The notes beneath the pieces were generated by a model, which was given only the letters and a program-made list of their open reading frames with translations, made no database searches and was not told the DNA's origin. This document shows positions 1-8,144 of a stretch of 64,000 nucleotides of DNA, piece by piece. Origin of the DNA: Synechococcus sp. AG-673-B04 (GTDB lineage Bacteria; Cyanobacteriota; Cyanobacteriia; PCC-6307; Cyanobiaceae); the NCBI GenBank assembly GCA_003211235.1, contig QCTG01000001.1, positions 59,184-123,183 on the forward strand. The letters are read 5' to 3'. Within the stretch, counting starts at the first letter, position 1. The number at the start of each line of letters is the position of its first letter. The position numbers and the translations under genes were made by a program.

Positions 1-937
1 GATCCCCCAGCTGCAGCAGCTGATGGCGCAGCCAGACGTTCTGGTGATCAATCTGTTGCGACATGAATTGGGAGCCGCCATGGCGCCCTACTCCAGGGTC
101 AGCCGCCTATTCCGTCGCCATGCCGCTATCCGCTGGAGCCGTCCGTATCACTCGATGATCGACGACAGCGTGAGGGAGCTGCTGACCAGCGAACCCCACT
201 GGCGCGTTGTGGATTACCAGGAACCAGCGATCCTTCACGATGGCTACCGCCCTGAGCTGCTGGCAGGCACAGACAAGGCAGAAAGGCTGCGCCTTGCCAT
301 GGAGAGCGAGTTGGCCGCCCACCCTGGAGATCCCTACGCCAGCGCCAAGCTCGGAGGATTGCTGATGAGTGAAGGCAAACACGCGCGGGCGATCCCCCTG
401 TTGCGCAGCGGGCTCGAGCAGGCGACAGGGCCAGGCAGCGAACGCTATGAACTGCTACTTCATCTCGCACTGGCTCTGACGCCAACGGATCCCGCCAGTG
501 CCGTGGACTGTTATCGGCAAGCCCTCGCCATCCCGTTGGATCAACGCGTCAGCCTGGGAGCCTGCATCAACCTGGCTGCACGACTATTGCAGCTGGGTCA
601 GCTGGATGAAGCCCTTCAGCTCACCCAGGCCGCCACCCAGGCCGCTCCTGAAGTGGCGCTTGGCTGGGCCAACCTCGGTTTGATGCAGCGGCAGAAGGGC
701 AACATCGGTGCAGCCCTTGAGGCCTACAGCCGAGCCATCAATCTCGACCCCCGCAACGCCACCTGCCATCAGAACCACGCCGTTGCACTGCTTCTGGGTG
801 GCGACATTGAAGGGGCCCGTGACAGTTTCCGCAGCGCCATCCAGCTGTTCAGGGAACAGGGCCGTGACAGGGAAGCCCAGGCCCTGCGCGACAAGGCACA
901 AGGCCTGGTGAAGCTGGATGTGGAGCCAATCATTTGA
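1..937 (+). CDS. C-terminal part of a family-2-type glycosyltransferase with TPR repeats (5' truncated by window)
   Basis: The frame is open from the first bases of the window, so the true start lies upstream; the first in-window ATG is at 23. The N-terminal part (about residues 50-100 from that ATG) has the layout seen at the end of GT2-TPR proteins: a short segment with an HDGY element, then a charged helix (KAERLRLAMESEL) and HPGDPYASAKLG, which opens a TPR array. Further TPR units follow (ALGWANLGLMQRQKGN, AINLDPRNATCHQNHAV). The usual role is transfer of a sugar in surface glycan synthesis, with TPRs for protein contacts; the catalytic domain is outside the window, so this is family inference. 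It ends with a TTGA overlap onto hemD. Confidence 0.65.
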   Translation, partial: IPQLQQLMAQPDVLVINLLRHELGAAMAPYSRVSRLFRRHAAIRWSRPYHSMIDDSVRELLTSEPHWRVVDYQEPAILHDGYRPELLAGTDKAERLRLAMESELAAHPGDPYASAKLGGLLMSEGKHARAIPLLRSGLEQATGPGSERYELLLHLALALTPTDPASAVDCYRQALAIPLDQRVSLGACINLAARLLQLGQLDEALQLTQAATQAAPEVALGWANLGLMQRQKGNIGAALEAYSRAINLDPRNATCHQNHAVALLLGGDIEGARDSFRSAIQLFREQGRDREAQALRDKAQGLVKLDVEPII

Positions 938-1722
938 GCTCCCCACTGATCAACCGCACCGTGGTCGTGACCCGCGCTGCCAACCAACAGGGAGAAGCAA
1001 AAAGACTGCTGGAAGCCGAGGGTGCCCGCGTGCTGGATCTTCCAGCCCTGGTGATCGGTCCCCCCGATGACTGGGGACCCCTCGACGATGCCCTCGATGA
1101 ACTGGAGGATTTCCACTGGCTGGTGTTCTCCAGCGCCAACGGCGTCCAGGCGGTGGAACAACGGCTGCAACGACGCGGCAGCTGCCTGGCGCGCCGGCCG
1201 GACAGCCTGAAAATCGCTGCGGTGGGACGCAAAACAGCAGCATTGCTCGATGGCCTCGGCGCCCCGGCCGATTTCGTGCCTCCCCGGTTTGTAGCCGACA
1301 GCCTGATCGAGAACTTTCCAGTGTCCGGATTCGGGCTGCGCATGCTGCTGCCGCGGGTACAGAGCGGTGGACGCACCCTGCTGGCGGATGTCTTTGCCGA
1401 GGCGGGGGTGCGGGTGGTGGAGGTGGCGGCCTACGAATCCCGCTGCCCAGAGACAATGCCCGAACCCACGGCTGAAGCGATTGCCGCTGAGGACGTTGAT
1501 GTGATCTGTTTCAGCAGCGGTAAGACCGCCAGCCATTCCGCCCAGCTATTGCTGCAACGCTTTGGTGAACGGTGGAGCGAACACATCGCCACCGTGAAAT
1601 TGATCTCGATTGGGCCGCAGACCAGTCAAAGCTGTTATGAGCACTTCGGTCGAGTCGATGCAGAAGCCGACCCCCATGACCTCGACGGGCTCGTTGCCGC
1701 CTGCAGGGACGCCTTCAGCTGA
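934..1722 (+). CDS. hemD: Uroporphyrinogen-III synthase
   Basis: The 262-residue protein matches HemD in length and in its two-lobed pattern. It opens with VVVTRAANQQGEAKRLLEAEGA, has FSSANGVQAV near residue 65, and in the second lobe VDVICFSSGKTASHSAQLL and ISIGPQTSQSC. HemD closes and isomerises hydroxymethylbilane to uroporphyrinogen III, the branch point for heme, siroheme, chlorophyll and bilins, in the cytoplasm. The start is a TTG overlapping the stop of the upstream gene by four bases, indicating translational coupling. HemD sequences diverge strongly, so the call rests on the motif layout and length. It converges on the lipoprotein gene, with an 8-base 3' overlap. Confidence 0.85.
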   Translation: MSSPLINRTVVVTRAANQQGEAKRLLEAEGARVLDLPALVIGPPDDWGPLDDALDELEDFHWLVFSSANGVQAVEQRLQRRGSCLARRPDSLKIAAVGRKTAALLDGLGAPADFVPPRFVADSLIENFPVSGFGLRMLLPRVQSGGRTLLADVFAEAGVRVVEVAAYESRCPETMPEPTAEAIAAEDVDVICFSSGKTASHSAQLLLQRFGERWSEHIATVKLISIGPQTSQSCYEHFGRVDAEADPHDLDGLVAACRDAFS

Positions 1723-2242
1723 GACAGATCAAATCCTGGGCTTCACCCTCACGAGCGAGGGCGAGACAACCCTGCTCAACATCGATCGACAGCACAGACC
1801 AACCAGTAGGCAACAGCCGATCACCGTCTGCGACGCAGCGACCATCGGCCCCTTCACAGAGTTCACCACTGCGTCCCTGGGTTTGAACCAAAGCTCGCCG
1901 TTGTTGACCCACCCGCAGAACCCCAGACAAGGTGAGACCGGATGCAGGGTCAAACACTGCATCTGCGGCATCGGAATCGACCTCAACCTGCTCTGAAGAG
2001 AGTGGCTGAAAGGGATCGACCCTGCCACCAGGGGCCGACTGCTGAACGTCCTCAACGGTCGGCAGAGGAATGAAGCCGAGGTCTGGCCGAGGTGGACGCG
2101 GCAGCTGTTGAGGTTCCGAAGGGAGAGATTCCAGAGAGGGCATGCTCACCGGAGGGGGTTCGGGAGAACCACAGGCAACGAGGGCCAGAGGCCCCAGCGT
2201 CAATGCCGCAAGTCCGACGGCTCGATCAGCCGCCGCTTTCAA
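1715..2242 (-). CDS. Putative lipoprotein, function unknown
   Basis: The protein has a hydrophobic leader ending in a lipobox-like LALVACGS, followed by a proline-rich linker (PEPPPVSMPSLESLPSEPQQ). The C-terminal domain of about 80 residues (SGLTLSGVLRVGQQRRALVQ ... DGDRLLPTGWSVLSIDVEQG) looks like a small beta domain of the kind found in PilP-like pilus or secretion lipoproteins. That resemblance is weak and I assign no function. The reading frame continues to a TTG at 2263, but the TTG at 2242 gives a shorter overlap (17 bases) with the upstream SRPBCC gene and leaves a normal signal peptide. It is probably the last gene of the crtQ operon. Confidence 0.55.
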   Translation of the reverse strand: MKAAADRAVGLAALTLGPLALVACGSPEPPPVSMPSLESLPSEPQQLPRPPRPDLGFIPLPTVEDVQQSAPGGRVDPFQPLSSEQVEVDSDAADAVFDPASGLTLSGVLRVGQQRRALVQTQGRSGELCEGADGRCVADGDRLLPTGWSVLSIDVEQGCLALAREGEAQDLICLS

Positions 2243-2663
2243 CGAGATCGCGAAAACGGTCAAGGTTCGCCTGCAACTCCTTGGTGACGATGTTTCCGAG
2301 AATGCTGGGTTCCATCAGTGGTGCCAAGACCCGAGGGAGCTCATAGGAGACGCTGAGCTTGACCACGGTGCGATCGGGCGCCTCTGGATAAAAGCGCACA
2401 GCACCTTTGGTCGGCAATCCACCAACCGACTCCCAGTGGAGCTGTTGGGCCTCCACCCTCTGGGTGATCCGGGCCTTCCAATGGAAGCGAAACCCCTGAG
2501 CCGCGAGAGTCCAGTCAGTCAGATCAGGGTCATCCAGGGTTTTCACGGACTCGATCCAGCGCATCCATTTCGGCATGGCCTCCAAATCACTCCAAACCTG
2601 CCACACACGATCGGCGGACGCGCTGACCACGCTGGTGACGGTGTGTTCAAGCAAACGTCCCAT
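2226..2663 (-). CDS. SRPBCC (START/polyketide-cyclase-like) family protein
   Basis: The 145-residue protein has the SRPBCC ligand-binding pattern: HTVTSVVSASADRVWQVWSDLEAMPKWMRWIESVKTLDD at the N-terminus and a long C-terminal helix. There is no signal peptide, so it is cytoplasmic. Its start codon overlaps the crtQ stop by one base (TGATG), implying co-translation with zeta-carotene desaturase. This family binds hydrophobic ligands; a link to carotenoid or quinone handling is inferred only from position. It should not be confused with the exported SRPBCC protein in the island. Confidence 0.75.
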   Translation of the reverse strand: MGRLLEHTVTSVVSASADRVWQVWSDLEAMPKWMRWIESVKTLDDPDLTDWTLAAQGFRFHWKARITQRVEAQQLHWESVGGLPTKGAVRFYPEAPDRTVVKLSVSYELPRVLAPLMEPSILGNIVTKELQANLDRFRDLVESGG

Positions 2664-4129
2664 CAGGCAACCGCCGCATTAGTGGCCAGTTTCACCTGAC
2701 GCTGGAGGATCTCAGCAGCAGCAAGGTGGCCGCTCATCGTGGCTCCCTCCATCGAGTCGATGTAGTCCTGGCGGGTGTAACTACCGGCGAGAAAGAAGTT
2801 GCTGATAGGAGTGCGCTGCTCAGGGCGATAGGGCTCCATCCCAGGAGCTTCTCGATAAAGCGACTGAGCGAGTTTCACCACATTGCTCCAAGTGAGCTTG
2901 AGGTTGCGGGCGGAGGGGAACAGTTCCCTCACCTGATTGTCGGTATGGGCAACGATCACATCCGCTTTCTTCGGAATCCAGGGGTCACCGGGTGTTAAGA
3001 CGCACTGTAAAAGAGATCCCTCACCCTCCTTGCGGTAATCCTCCGGACTGGCGAGGGCCAGATCCGCGAAGCAGCTGAAATCAGCGTCGGCCGTGTACAG
3101 CAGGTTGTTCAAGCCGGTGGGAGTGCTCACATCGCGTCGTCTGGCTTCGTTTGCATCCCCCAGTTCGGTGACCCAGCCGTCGTAACGAAGCTGAACGGTC
3201 GCCACCGGCACAGCCTGCAGCTTGTGGATCGCATCGAACTGCGGGAAGCGACGCCAGGCCTTGGGTATCAGCTTTTTAACGCCTGGCACATCGCAAGCGG
3301 CCAGGTAAGCATCCGCTTCAACGCGGATTGCACCATCGGGAGTTTGCAACTGAAGACCCGTGACTTCTGGATTCTCCCCTTCACTGAACTCCACCTGCTT
3401 CACCCTGTGGCGGAGGTGAAGCTTTCCGCCACGCTGCTGGATGTAATCAAGGATCGGCCCCGTGAGCCAGCGATGGGGAGAACCCTTGAGCAGATTGAGC
3501 TTGGATGCTTCGGTCTTGGCCGCGAACATCATGAAGATCGTGAGCATGCAGCGGGCGGAGATTGCCTCGCAATCGATGAAACCGAGGGCGTAGGCAATGG
3601 GATTCCACATCCGGCGAATGCTTTCCATGCTCCCGCCATGGCCCACAAACCAATCCTGGAAACTGACTGAATCGAGGGCTCGGATGGTTCGCATCGCCCC
3701 CTCGTAATCCACAAGCCCTCGCACAATCGGACTGGTGCCAAGCGCCAGGGCATTGCGAAGTTTGTCGATCCACGAAAGCTGCGGGGTCGTGAAAAAAGCC
3801 TTCAGTCCATTGAATGGAGCACCGATAGGGAAGCGGAAATCGAGTTCACGGAGATCCCCGCCCTTGTTACAGAACAAGTGGGTGTGGTTCTTGGGGAGCA
3901 GATTTTCAAAAGCCCCCACTTTCTTCATCAGCGCAAAAAGATTGGCGTAATTGAAGAAGAAAACGTGCAACCCCATTTCGATGTGGTTGCCATCCGGGTC
4001 TTCCCAGCTTCCGACCTTACCGCCCATGAAGGTGCGTGCTTCATACAGGTTGACCTCGTGGCCGGCATCCACCAGATCCACTGCAGCGGAGAGGCCGGAC
4101 AGACCGGAACCGACAATCGCGACCCGCAC
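2663..4129 (-). CDS. crtQ: Zeta-carotene desaturase (plant/cyanobacterial type)
   Basis: A FAD amine-oxidase-fold carotene desaturase of about 488 residues. It starts with a Rossmann motif ([24 protein letters not shown]) and then [13 protein letters not shown]. The [17 protein letters not shown] element and the C-terminal [20 protein letters not shown] are characteristic of ZDS and distinguish it from the crtP product at 52-53 kb. It converts zeta-carotene to (pro)lycopene at the membrane. The chosen start is GTG at 4129, giving MRVAIVGSG as in homologues; a TTG at 4135 is the in-frame alternative. It leads a three-gene unit with the SRPBCC and lipoprotein genes and is divergent from the IscA-like gene across about 70 bases. 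Confidence 0.93.
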   Translation of the reverse strand: MRVAIVGSGLSGLSAAVDLVDAGHEVNLYEARTFMGGKVGSWEDPDGNHIEMGLHVFFFNYANLFALMKKVGAFENLLPKNHTHLFCNKGGDLRELDFRFPIGAPFNGLKAFFTTPQLSWIDKLRNALALGTSPIVRGLVDYEGAMRTIRALDSVSFQDWFVGHGGSMESIRRMWNPIAYALGFIDCEAISARCMLTIFMMFAAKTEASKLNLLKGSPHRWLTGPILDYIQQRGGKLHLRHRVKQVEFSEGENPEVTGLQLQTPDGAIRVEADAYLAACDVPGVKKLIPKAWRRFPQFDAIHKLQAVPVATVQLRYDGWVTELGDANEARRRDVSTPTGLNNLLYTADADFSCFADLALASPEDYRKEGEGSLLQCVLTPGDPWIPKKADVIVAHTDNQVRELFPSARNLKLTWSNVVKLAQSLYREAPGMEPYRPEQRTPISNFFLAGSYTRQDYIDSMEGATMSGHLAAAEILQRQVKLATNAAVA

Positions 4130-4198
4130 AAACAATGTGCAACTTGGGCGACTCTATGTATAGGGCTCCATAGACTGAGAGCAGCGCCGGCATCCACG

Positions 4199-4591
4199 AT
4201 GACCACTACCCCAGATCAAGCGCCCGCCCATACCGCCAAAGACGGCAAGGGCATCCTGATCACTGAACCAGCGATGCAACAGCTGGCCAAACTCTGCGGC
4301 GAGCAGGGGGAGCATCAGGTGCTGAGGGTTGGAGTGCGTTCCGGCGGCTGCAGCGGAATGAGCTACACGATGGATTTTGTGCCCGCCTCCGACACCCTCG
4401 AAGACGACGAGGCTTACGACTACGAATCAGCTGAAGGCAAAGGTTTCCGGGTGATCTGTGATCCCAAGAGCCTTCTGTACATCTACGGAATGCAGTTGGA
4501 CTTCAGCACGGCCCTGATCGGCGGTGGGTTCAATTTCACCAATCCCAACGCCACCCAGACCTGCGGCTGCGGCAGCTCCTTCGCCGTCTGA
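4199..4591 (+). CDS. HesB/IscA/SufA-type iron-sulfur cluster assembly protein
   Basis: The 130-residue protein has the A-type scaffold signature: the first conserved Cys in RSGGCSGMSYTMDF and the paired CGCG near the C-terminus (TQTCGCGSSFAV). A-type proteins carry or deliver Fe-S clusters in the cytoplasm. The frame is open back to 3878, but that upstream part runs through crtQ on the other strand. The ATG at 4199 gives a normal-length family member. Whether it is the SufA-like or the IscA-like paralogue cannot be decided here. The short divergent gap with crtQ must hold both promoters. Confidence 0.88.
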   Translation: MTTTPDQAPAHTAKDGKGILITEPAMQQLAKLCGEQGEHQVLRVGVRSGGCSGMSYTMDFVPASDTLEDDEAYDYESAEGKGFRVICDPKSLLYIYGMQLDFSTALIGGGFNFTNPNATQTCGCGSSFAV

Positions 4592-4638
4592 TCCCTGAGG
4601 TACCGCATGGGAACCTGAAGGACGTTTCACGCTCCCCC

Positions 4639-5058
4639 ATGGATTCCAGCCAGGAGAGCCTGTTCGAGCAGGCGATGGATCGCTATCAGGCCGGTGCCAG
4701 CGCTGCGGAGATCCTCCCCGACTTCCTGCGGATCACCGAATCAGCACCGAGGCAATCCGCCGGCTGGACATGCCTGGCTTGGCTTCAACTGCTTTGCGAG
4801 CAACCGGAGGAGGCGCTGCGATCAGCCCGCTTCGCGGTGAAACTCAACCCGCAGGATCCCCAGGCCCGCATCAATCTCAGCCTGGCGCTGCTGGAAACCC
4901 AGTCGAAAGGAGTCCGCGACCACATCCAGGTGGTGCAGCAGGTGCTTGCCATGGCCCCCCAGGTTGCTGAGGATCTCAAGGGATCCCTCGATGACGGTCA
5001 GCAGCGGCGACCGGACTGGGCAGCGCTGGAGAAAGTCAGGGCCTGGCTGACGCTATGA
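4639..5058 (+). CDS. Small TPR-repeat protein
   Basis: The 139-residue soluble protein shows two or three degenerate TPR units: SAGWTCLAWLQLLCEQPEEALRSARFAVKLNPQDPQARINLSLALLE, with the typical W..L...G/A.Y..A.......P spacing. No signal peptide or membrane segment is present. Such small cyanobacterial TPR proteins act as protein-interaction adaptors; no partner can be named. It lies 47 bases after the IscA-like gene and 37 before the lipid-A-disaccharide-synthase-like gene, on the same strand, so co-transcription is plausible. Confidence 0.7.
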   Translation: MDSSQESLFEQAMDRYQAGASAAEILPDFLRITESAPRQSAGWTCLAWLQLLCEQPEEALRSARFAVKLNPQDPQARINLSLALLETQSKGVRDHIQVVQQVLAMAPQVAEDLKGSLDDGQQRRPDWAALEKVRAWLTL

Positions 5059-5095
5059 GTCATCCCCGCCGATGAGCCCTAGCTGGATGTGGTAA

Positions 5096-6265
5096 ATGGG
5101 AACGATCCTGCTGCTCAGCAACGGCCATGGGGAGGATCTCTCCGGCGCCCTCCTGGGCCAGGCCCTGATCGATTGCGGCCATACGGTGACGGCCCTGCCC
5201 CTGGCTGGCCTGGGCGGGCCTTATCAACAAGCAGGAATCACCCTCCTGGGGAGCAGCCATGAATTCAGCACCGGCGGCTTGGGCTACACCAGCCTGAGAG
5301 GTCGTCTGACCGAACTCGTTCAGGGACAGATCCTCTACCTCCTACGCAGGCTTCTGCGGCTGCTGCTGTCACGAAAACGCTTTGACCTGATCCTGGTGGT
5401 GGGGGATGTGATCCCAGTGATCGCCGGCTGGTTAAGTCGTCGGCCCGTTGCCACCTATCTGGTGGCTTACTCCAGCCATTACGAGGGAAAGCTGCGTCTG
5501 CCTTGGCCCTGCGCTGCTCTGCTCCGCAGCCATCGCTTTCTCAAGATCTTCAGCCGGGACCAGCTCACAGCGGATGACCTCAGCCAGCAACTCAAACGAC
5601 CGGTGAACTTTCTGGGGAATCCATTCATGGATCCTGTGCTGACGGCGACACCAGCGCTACCAGCGGCAGCCCAGCGCATTGGTCTGCTGCCCGGTAGTCG
5701 CCGCCCCGAGCTAGACGCCAACCTGGGCCTGATGCTGCAGCTGTTGACACGACTGCCGCAGCGGAAGGACCTGAGCCTGGATCTGGCTCTGGTCGCCAGC
5801 CTCCGGGATGAAGAGCTGGCAGTGCTAGCGAAGCGGGCGGGTTGGACGTTGCACGCCGGAGTGTTGTTGCAAGAGGGAGCACCAGCGATCCATGTTCATC
5901 GCAATGGTTTCCAGGCCGTTCTTCAAAGCAGCGATCTAGTGCTCGGGATGGCAGGTACGGCAGTGGAACAGGCCGTTGGCTTGTGCCGACCTGTCCTTCA
6001 GCTTCCTGGCGGTGGGCCCCAGTTCACAGCAGCGTTTGCCGAGGCTCAGCGCCGGCTGCTGGGACCGACAGTGTTCTGCGCCCCTGGGGAGGCAAGCAGC
6101 ATGGAGAATCTCGAGGCATCGGCTGCTCTTTGCCTGGATCTACTGCATCGCAGCCGATGGGATGAGGAGCTGAAGCGATGTTGCCGAAAGGAGGCACAAC
6201 GACGGCTCGGGGATCGGGGCGGGGGCTTGAGAATGGCAAAAGCCATCAGCGGTCTGCTGCCATGA
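5096..6265 (+). CDS. Lipid-A-disaccharide-synthase-related protein (TIGR03492-like)
   Basis: The 389-residue protein starts ILLLSNGHGEDLSGALLGQAL and has the GT-B fold pattern of LpxB relatives: a middle element NFLGNPFMDPVL, then LLPGSRRPELDANL, and a C-terminal donor-site region VLGMAGTAVEQAVGLCRPVLQLPGGGPQF. True LpxB joins two acyl-glucosamines. The cyanobacterial family with the NGHGED start is a distinct, uncharacterised relative found in phototrophs, so the substrate is uncertain. The start is the ATG at 5096. The stop overlaps the next gene by ATGA, indicating coupling. Confidence 0.8.
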   Translation: MGTILLLSNGHGEDLSGALLGQALIDCGHTVTALPLAGLGGPYQQAGITLLGSSHEFSTGGLGYTSLRGRLTELVQGQILYLLRRLLRLLLSRKRFDLILVVGDVIPVIAGWLSRRPVATYLVAYSSHYEGKLRLPWPCAALLRSHRFLKIFSRDQLTADDLSQQLKRPVNFLGNPFMDPVLTATPALPAAAQRIGLLPGSRRPELDANLGLMLQLLTRLPQRKDLSLDLALVASLRDEELAVLAKRAGWTLHAGVLLQEGAPAIHVHRNGFQAVLQSSDLVLGMAGTAVEQAVGLCRPVLQLPGGGPQFTAAFAEAQRRLLGPTVFCAPGEASSMENLEASAALCLDLLHRSRWDEELKRCCRKEAQRRLGDRGGGLRMAKAISGLLP

Positions 6266-6534
6266 CCTCCCCCCAGGAACCGATGTGGAAGCGTTGGCTG
6301 GACCGGCTTCTGATGCTGAACCTGCTTGCAGTCTTGCTGGGAGCAGGCTTTTTCGGATGGGCCGTTCTGGCCCAGTTACAGGGCCAGCAGGAGCCGATGG
6401 ATTTGGTTCAGAAGCTTTGGCAACCACTCTTTGCACCGGCCATCAGCCTTTTGATCATGGCGGCACTGGTGAATGGCGTTCTCAGTTGGTGGAAGCGGCG
6501 ATTGCAGAAGCCAAATCTGGAAAACGGAAACTGA
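6262..6534 (+). CDS. Small two-helix membrane protein, unknown
   Basis: The 90-residue protein begins at the ATG of an ATGA overlap with the upstream gene. Upstream in-frame codons exist back to 6178 but read through that gene. It has two hydrophobic segments (LLMLNLLAVLLGAGFFGWAVLAQ, about residues 15-37, and FAPAISLLIMAALVNGVLSWW, about 57-77) and a basic C-terminal tail (WKRRLQK). No family function is known to me. Its 3' end overlaps the convergent epimerase gene by 53 bases. Confidence 0.65.
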   Translation: MTSPQEPMWKRWLDRLLMLNLLAVLLGAGFFGWAVLAQLQGQQEPMDLVQKLWQPLFAPAISLLIMAALVNGVLSWWKRRLQKPNLENGN

Positions 6535-7414
6535 AACCCAGCTCTTCCAAGCGGGATGAGGCCACCTGCTGACCTTCCAAAACAACTTTGGCGCCGTCAC
6601 CGAGCAAGACCTGCAGCACTGGTCCAGGCACAGGCAGCAGGCTCGGGCGCCCAAGACAACGGCCCAATTCCTGGGCAAAGCGCGCCATGGAGACCGGCTC
6701 GGGCGCAACGGCATTGACCACTCCTGACCATGCCTCATCCTCGAGACCACGCTGAATCAAGCTGCAGAGATCACTGCGGTGAATCCAGCTCATCCACTGC
6801 TGCCCCGAGCCGATCGGACCACCAAAGCCGGTGCGGAACACCGGAAGCATTTTGCCCAATGCACCACCATCAGCGGCGACAACGATGCCGATGCGAAGGG
6901 TGAGCTGACGCGTGGCCGAGGGAGCCGCAGTGGCCGCGGCCTCCCAACGGCTGCAGAGAGACGCAAGAAAATCCGAACCAGCCGGGCTGGTCTCAACGAA
7001 GCGTTGGTCAGGACTTGTCCCGTAGTAACCGATTGCCGAAGCATTCACCAGGACCGCAGGAGGCGTTGCGCAGGTCATGAGCGCTTCCACCAAAAGGCGG
7101 GTGGTTTCCAAACGACTGTCTTCAAGAACCTTCAGGTGGCTCTCGGTCCAGCGCTTCTCAGCAATGGGCTCTCCCGCCAGGTTCACCACTCCATCAGCGT
7201 CGGCCAAAGCATTGATTAACGGCTCAGTTAACCAACTGGAAGATTGTGATGGGTCAATCTGTATGCAATTAATTCGGCCTTCGTCTCGTTCGCTGTCATA
7301 CCCCCTGGGGAGACGACGACTGACGAGAGAGATCTGATGACCTGCCTGCAGCAACTGAGGAACAAGCTCACGACCGACAAACCCGGTGCAACCCAGTAGC
7401 AACAAACGCATCAT
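6482..7414 (-). CDS. TIGR01777-type NAD(P)-dependent epimerase/dehydratase (SDR39U1-like)
   Basis: The 310-residue extended SDR protein has an N-terminal dinucleotide-binding motif (LLLGCTGFVGRELVPQLL), the family hallmark VVNLAGEPIAEKRWTESHL, then NASAIGYYGTS and a C-terminal domain typical of TIGR01777 proteins. Cyanobacterial and plastid members have been linked to cell or plastid division (named SulA in some genomes), but the enzymatic substrate is not established. It is the last core-type gene before the AT-rich island, and its promoter must lie in the following long gap. Confidence 0.85.
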   Translation of the reverse strand: MMRLLLLGCTGFVGRELVPQLLQAGHQISLVSRRLPRGYDSERDEGRINCIQIDPSQSSSWLTEPLINALADADGVVNLAGEPIAEKRWTESHLKVLEDSRLETTRLLVEALMTCATPPAVLVNASAIGYYGTSPDQRFVETSPAGSDFLASLCSRWEAAATAAPSATRQLTLRIGIVVAADGGALGKMLPVFRTGFGGPIGSGQQWMSWIHRSDLCSLIQRGLEDEAWSGVVNAVAPEPVSMARFAQELGRCLGRPSLLPVPGPVLQVLLGDGAKVVLEGQQVASSRLEELGFSFRFPDLASAIAASTN

Positions 7415-8144
7415 TCAAAGCGACGTTAGGCGGCGAGAATAGTTGGTAAACAATCAAAACGTGCCAAGGCAACCCAGCGGTTTTGCCAAGGGACTGTCAT
7501 CAGAGGATGGACAGTGCATGTAAGGCAGTTAGAAGAGATCGACGCTCACACGCGCAGGCGTGACGCATACATACCGAGAAACAATCCGTTTGACCGATAA
7601 AACAAAAATACAAGCCATCTTGGGCACATAAAACGCATTATTTTATTCACTTTTTATATATTTTACCTCAATACAAAAGATGACGCAACGACAAGAATAC
7701 GGTACAACCAAATTAATTCAATAAAAAAGGAGATGGATTATATGCTTATCATTGCATAGATGATTGGGATATGGCGACAGGAAAACAACTGGGGACAGCG
7801 CTGTTAGCACTTCTTGGAGACAACGGAAACCTTCACGAAGGGGACGGGAATGCATGTTGACGGCTCAGCCCATGCAATGAAACTACGCAGCTGGTGCTAC
7901 TCACTGATACTTAATCGAACAAATTCTGAAACTACATCACCAAGAGAAACTTAAACGCCGTTGCCCCGCAAGAGCCATAGGGGAGACATCACATGCAGGC
8001 ACAATAGTGAGCCCCCCAAAGTGCAGCAAGTCAACGGCATCAACCATAAGAGACGTTTCCAATTTCTTTAAAGCCGAGAACGAAGCAAGTCAAGGCATTA
8101 AGCCGCTGCTAGAACAATAGATATAGATCTGTGGCCAAAAATCA
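7415..8144. other. AT-rich gene-poor stretch at the left edge of the island
   Basis: About 730 bases without a convincing gene, much richer in A/T than the preceding 7 kb (for example around 7610-7740). It should hold the promoter of the epimerase gene (left) and of the GMC oxidoreductase (right). I see no tRNA, terminal repeat or transposase remnant marking an integration site. A 29-codon open frame inside it is listed separately. Confidence 0.6.
7771..7860 (+). CDS. Possible 29-residue small ORF in the island edge
   Basis: An ATG-to-TGA frame encodes 29 residues, beginning MATGKQLGTALLALLGDNG and ending GNAC. The frame is visibly more GC-rich than the DNA around it. The nearest purine-rich RBS-like sequence (AAGGAG, about 7726-7731) is about 40 bases upstream of this ATG, too far for normal initiation, so translation is doubtful. 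It may be a chance frame or the remnant of a longer gene. I know no family for it. Confidence 0.2.
   Translation: MATGKQLGTALLALLGDNGNLHEGDGNAC

Noticed and set aside
3878..4198. N-terminal extension of the IscA-like frame
   Set aside because: Runs antisense to conserved crtQ sequence and the family starts near the ATG at 4199.
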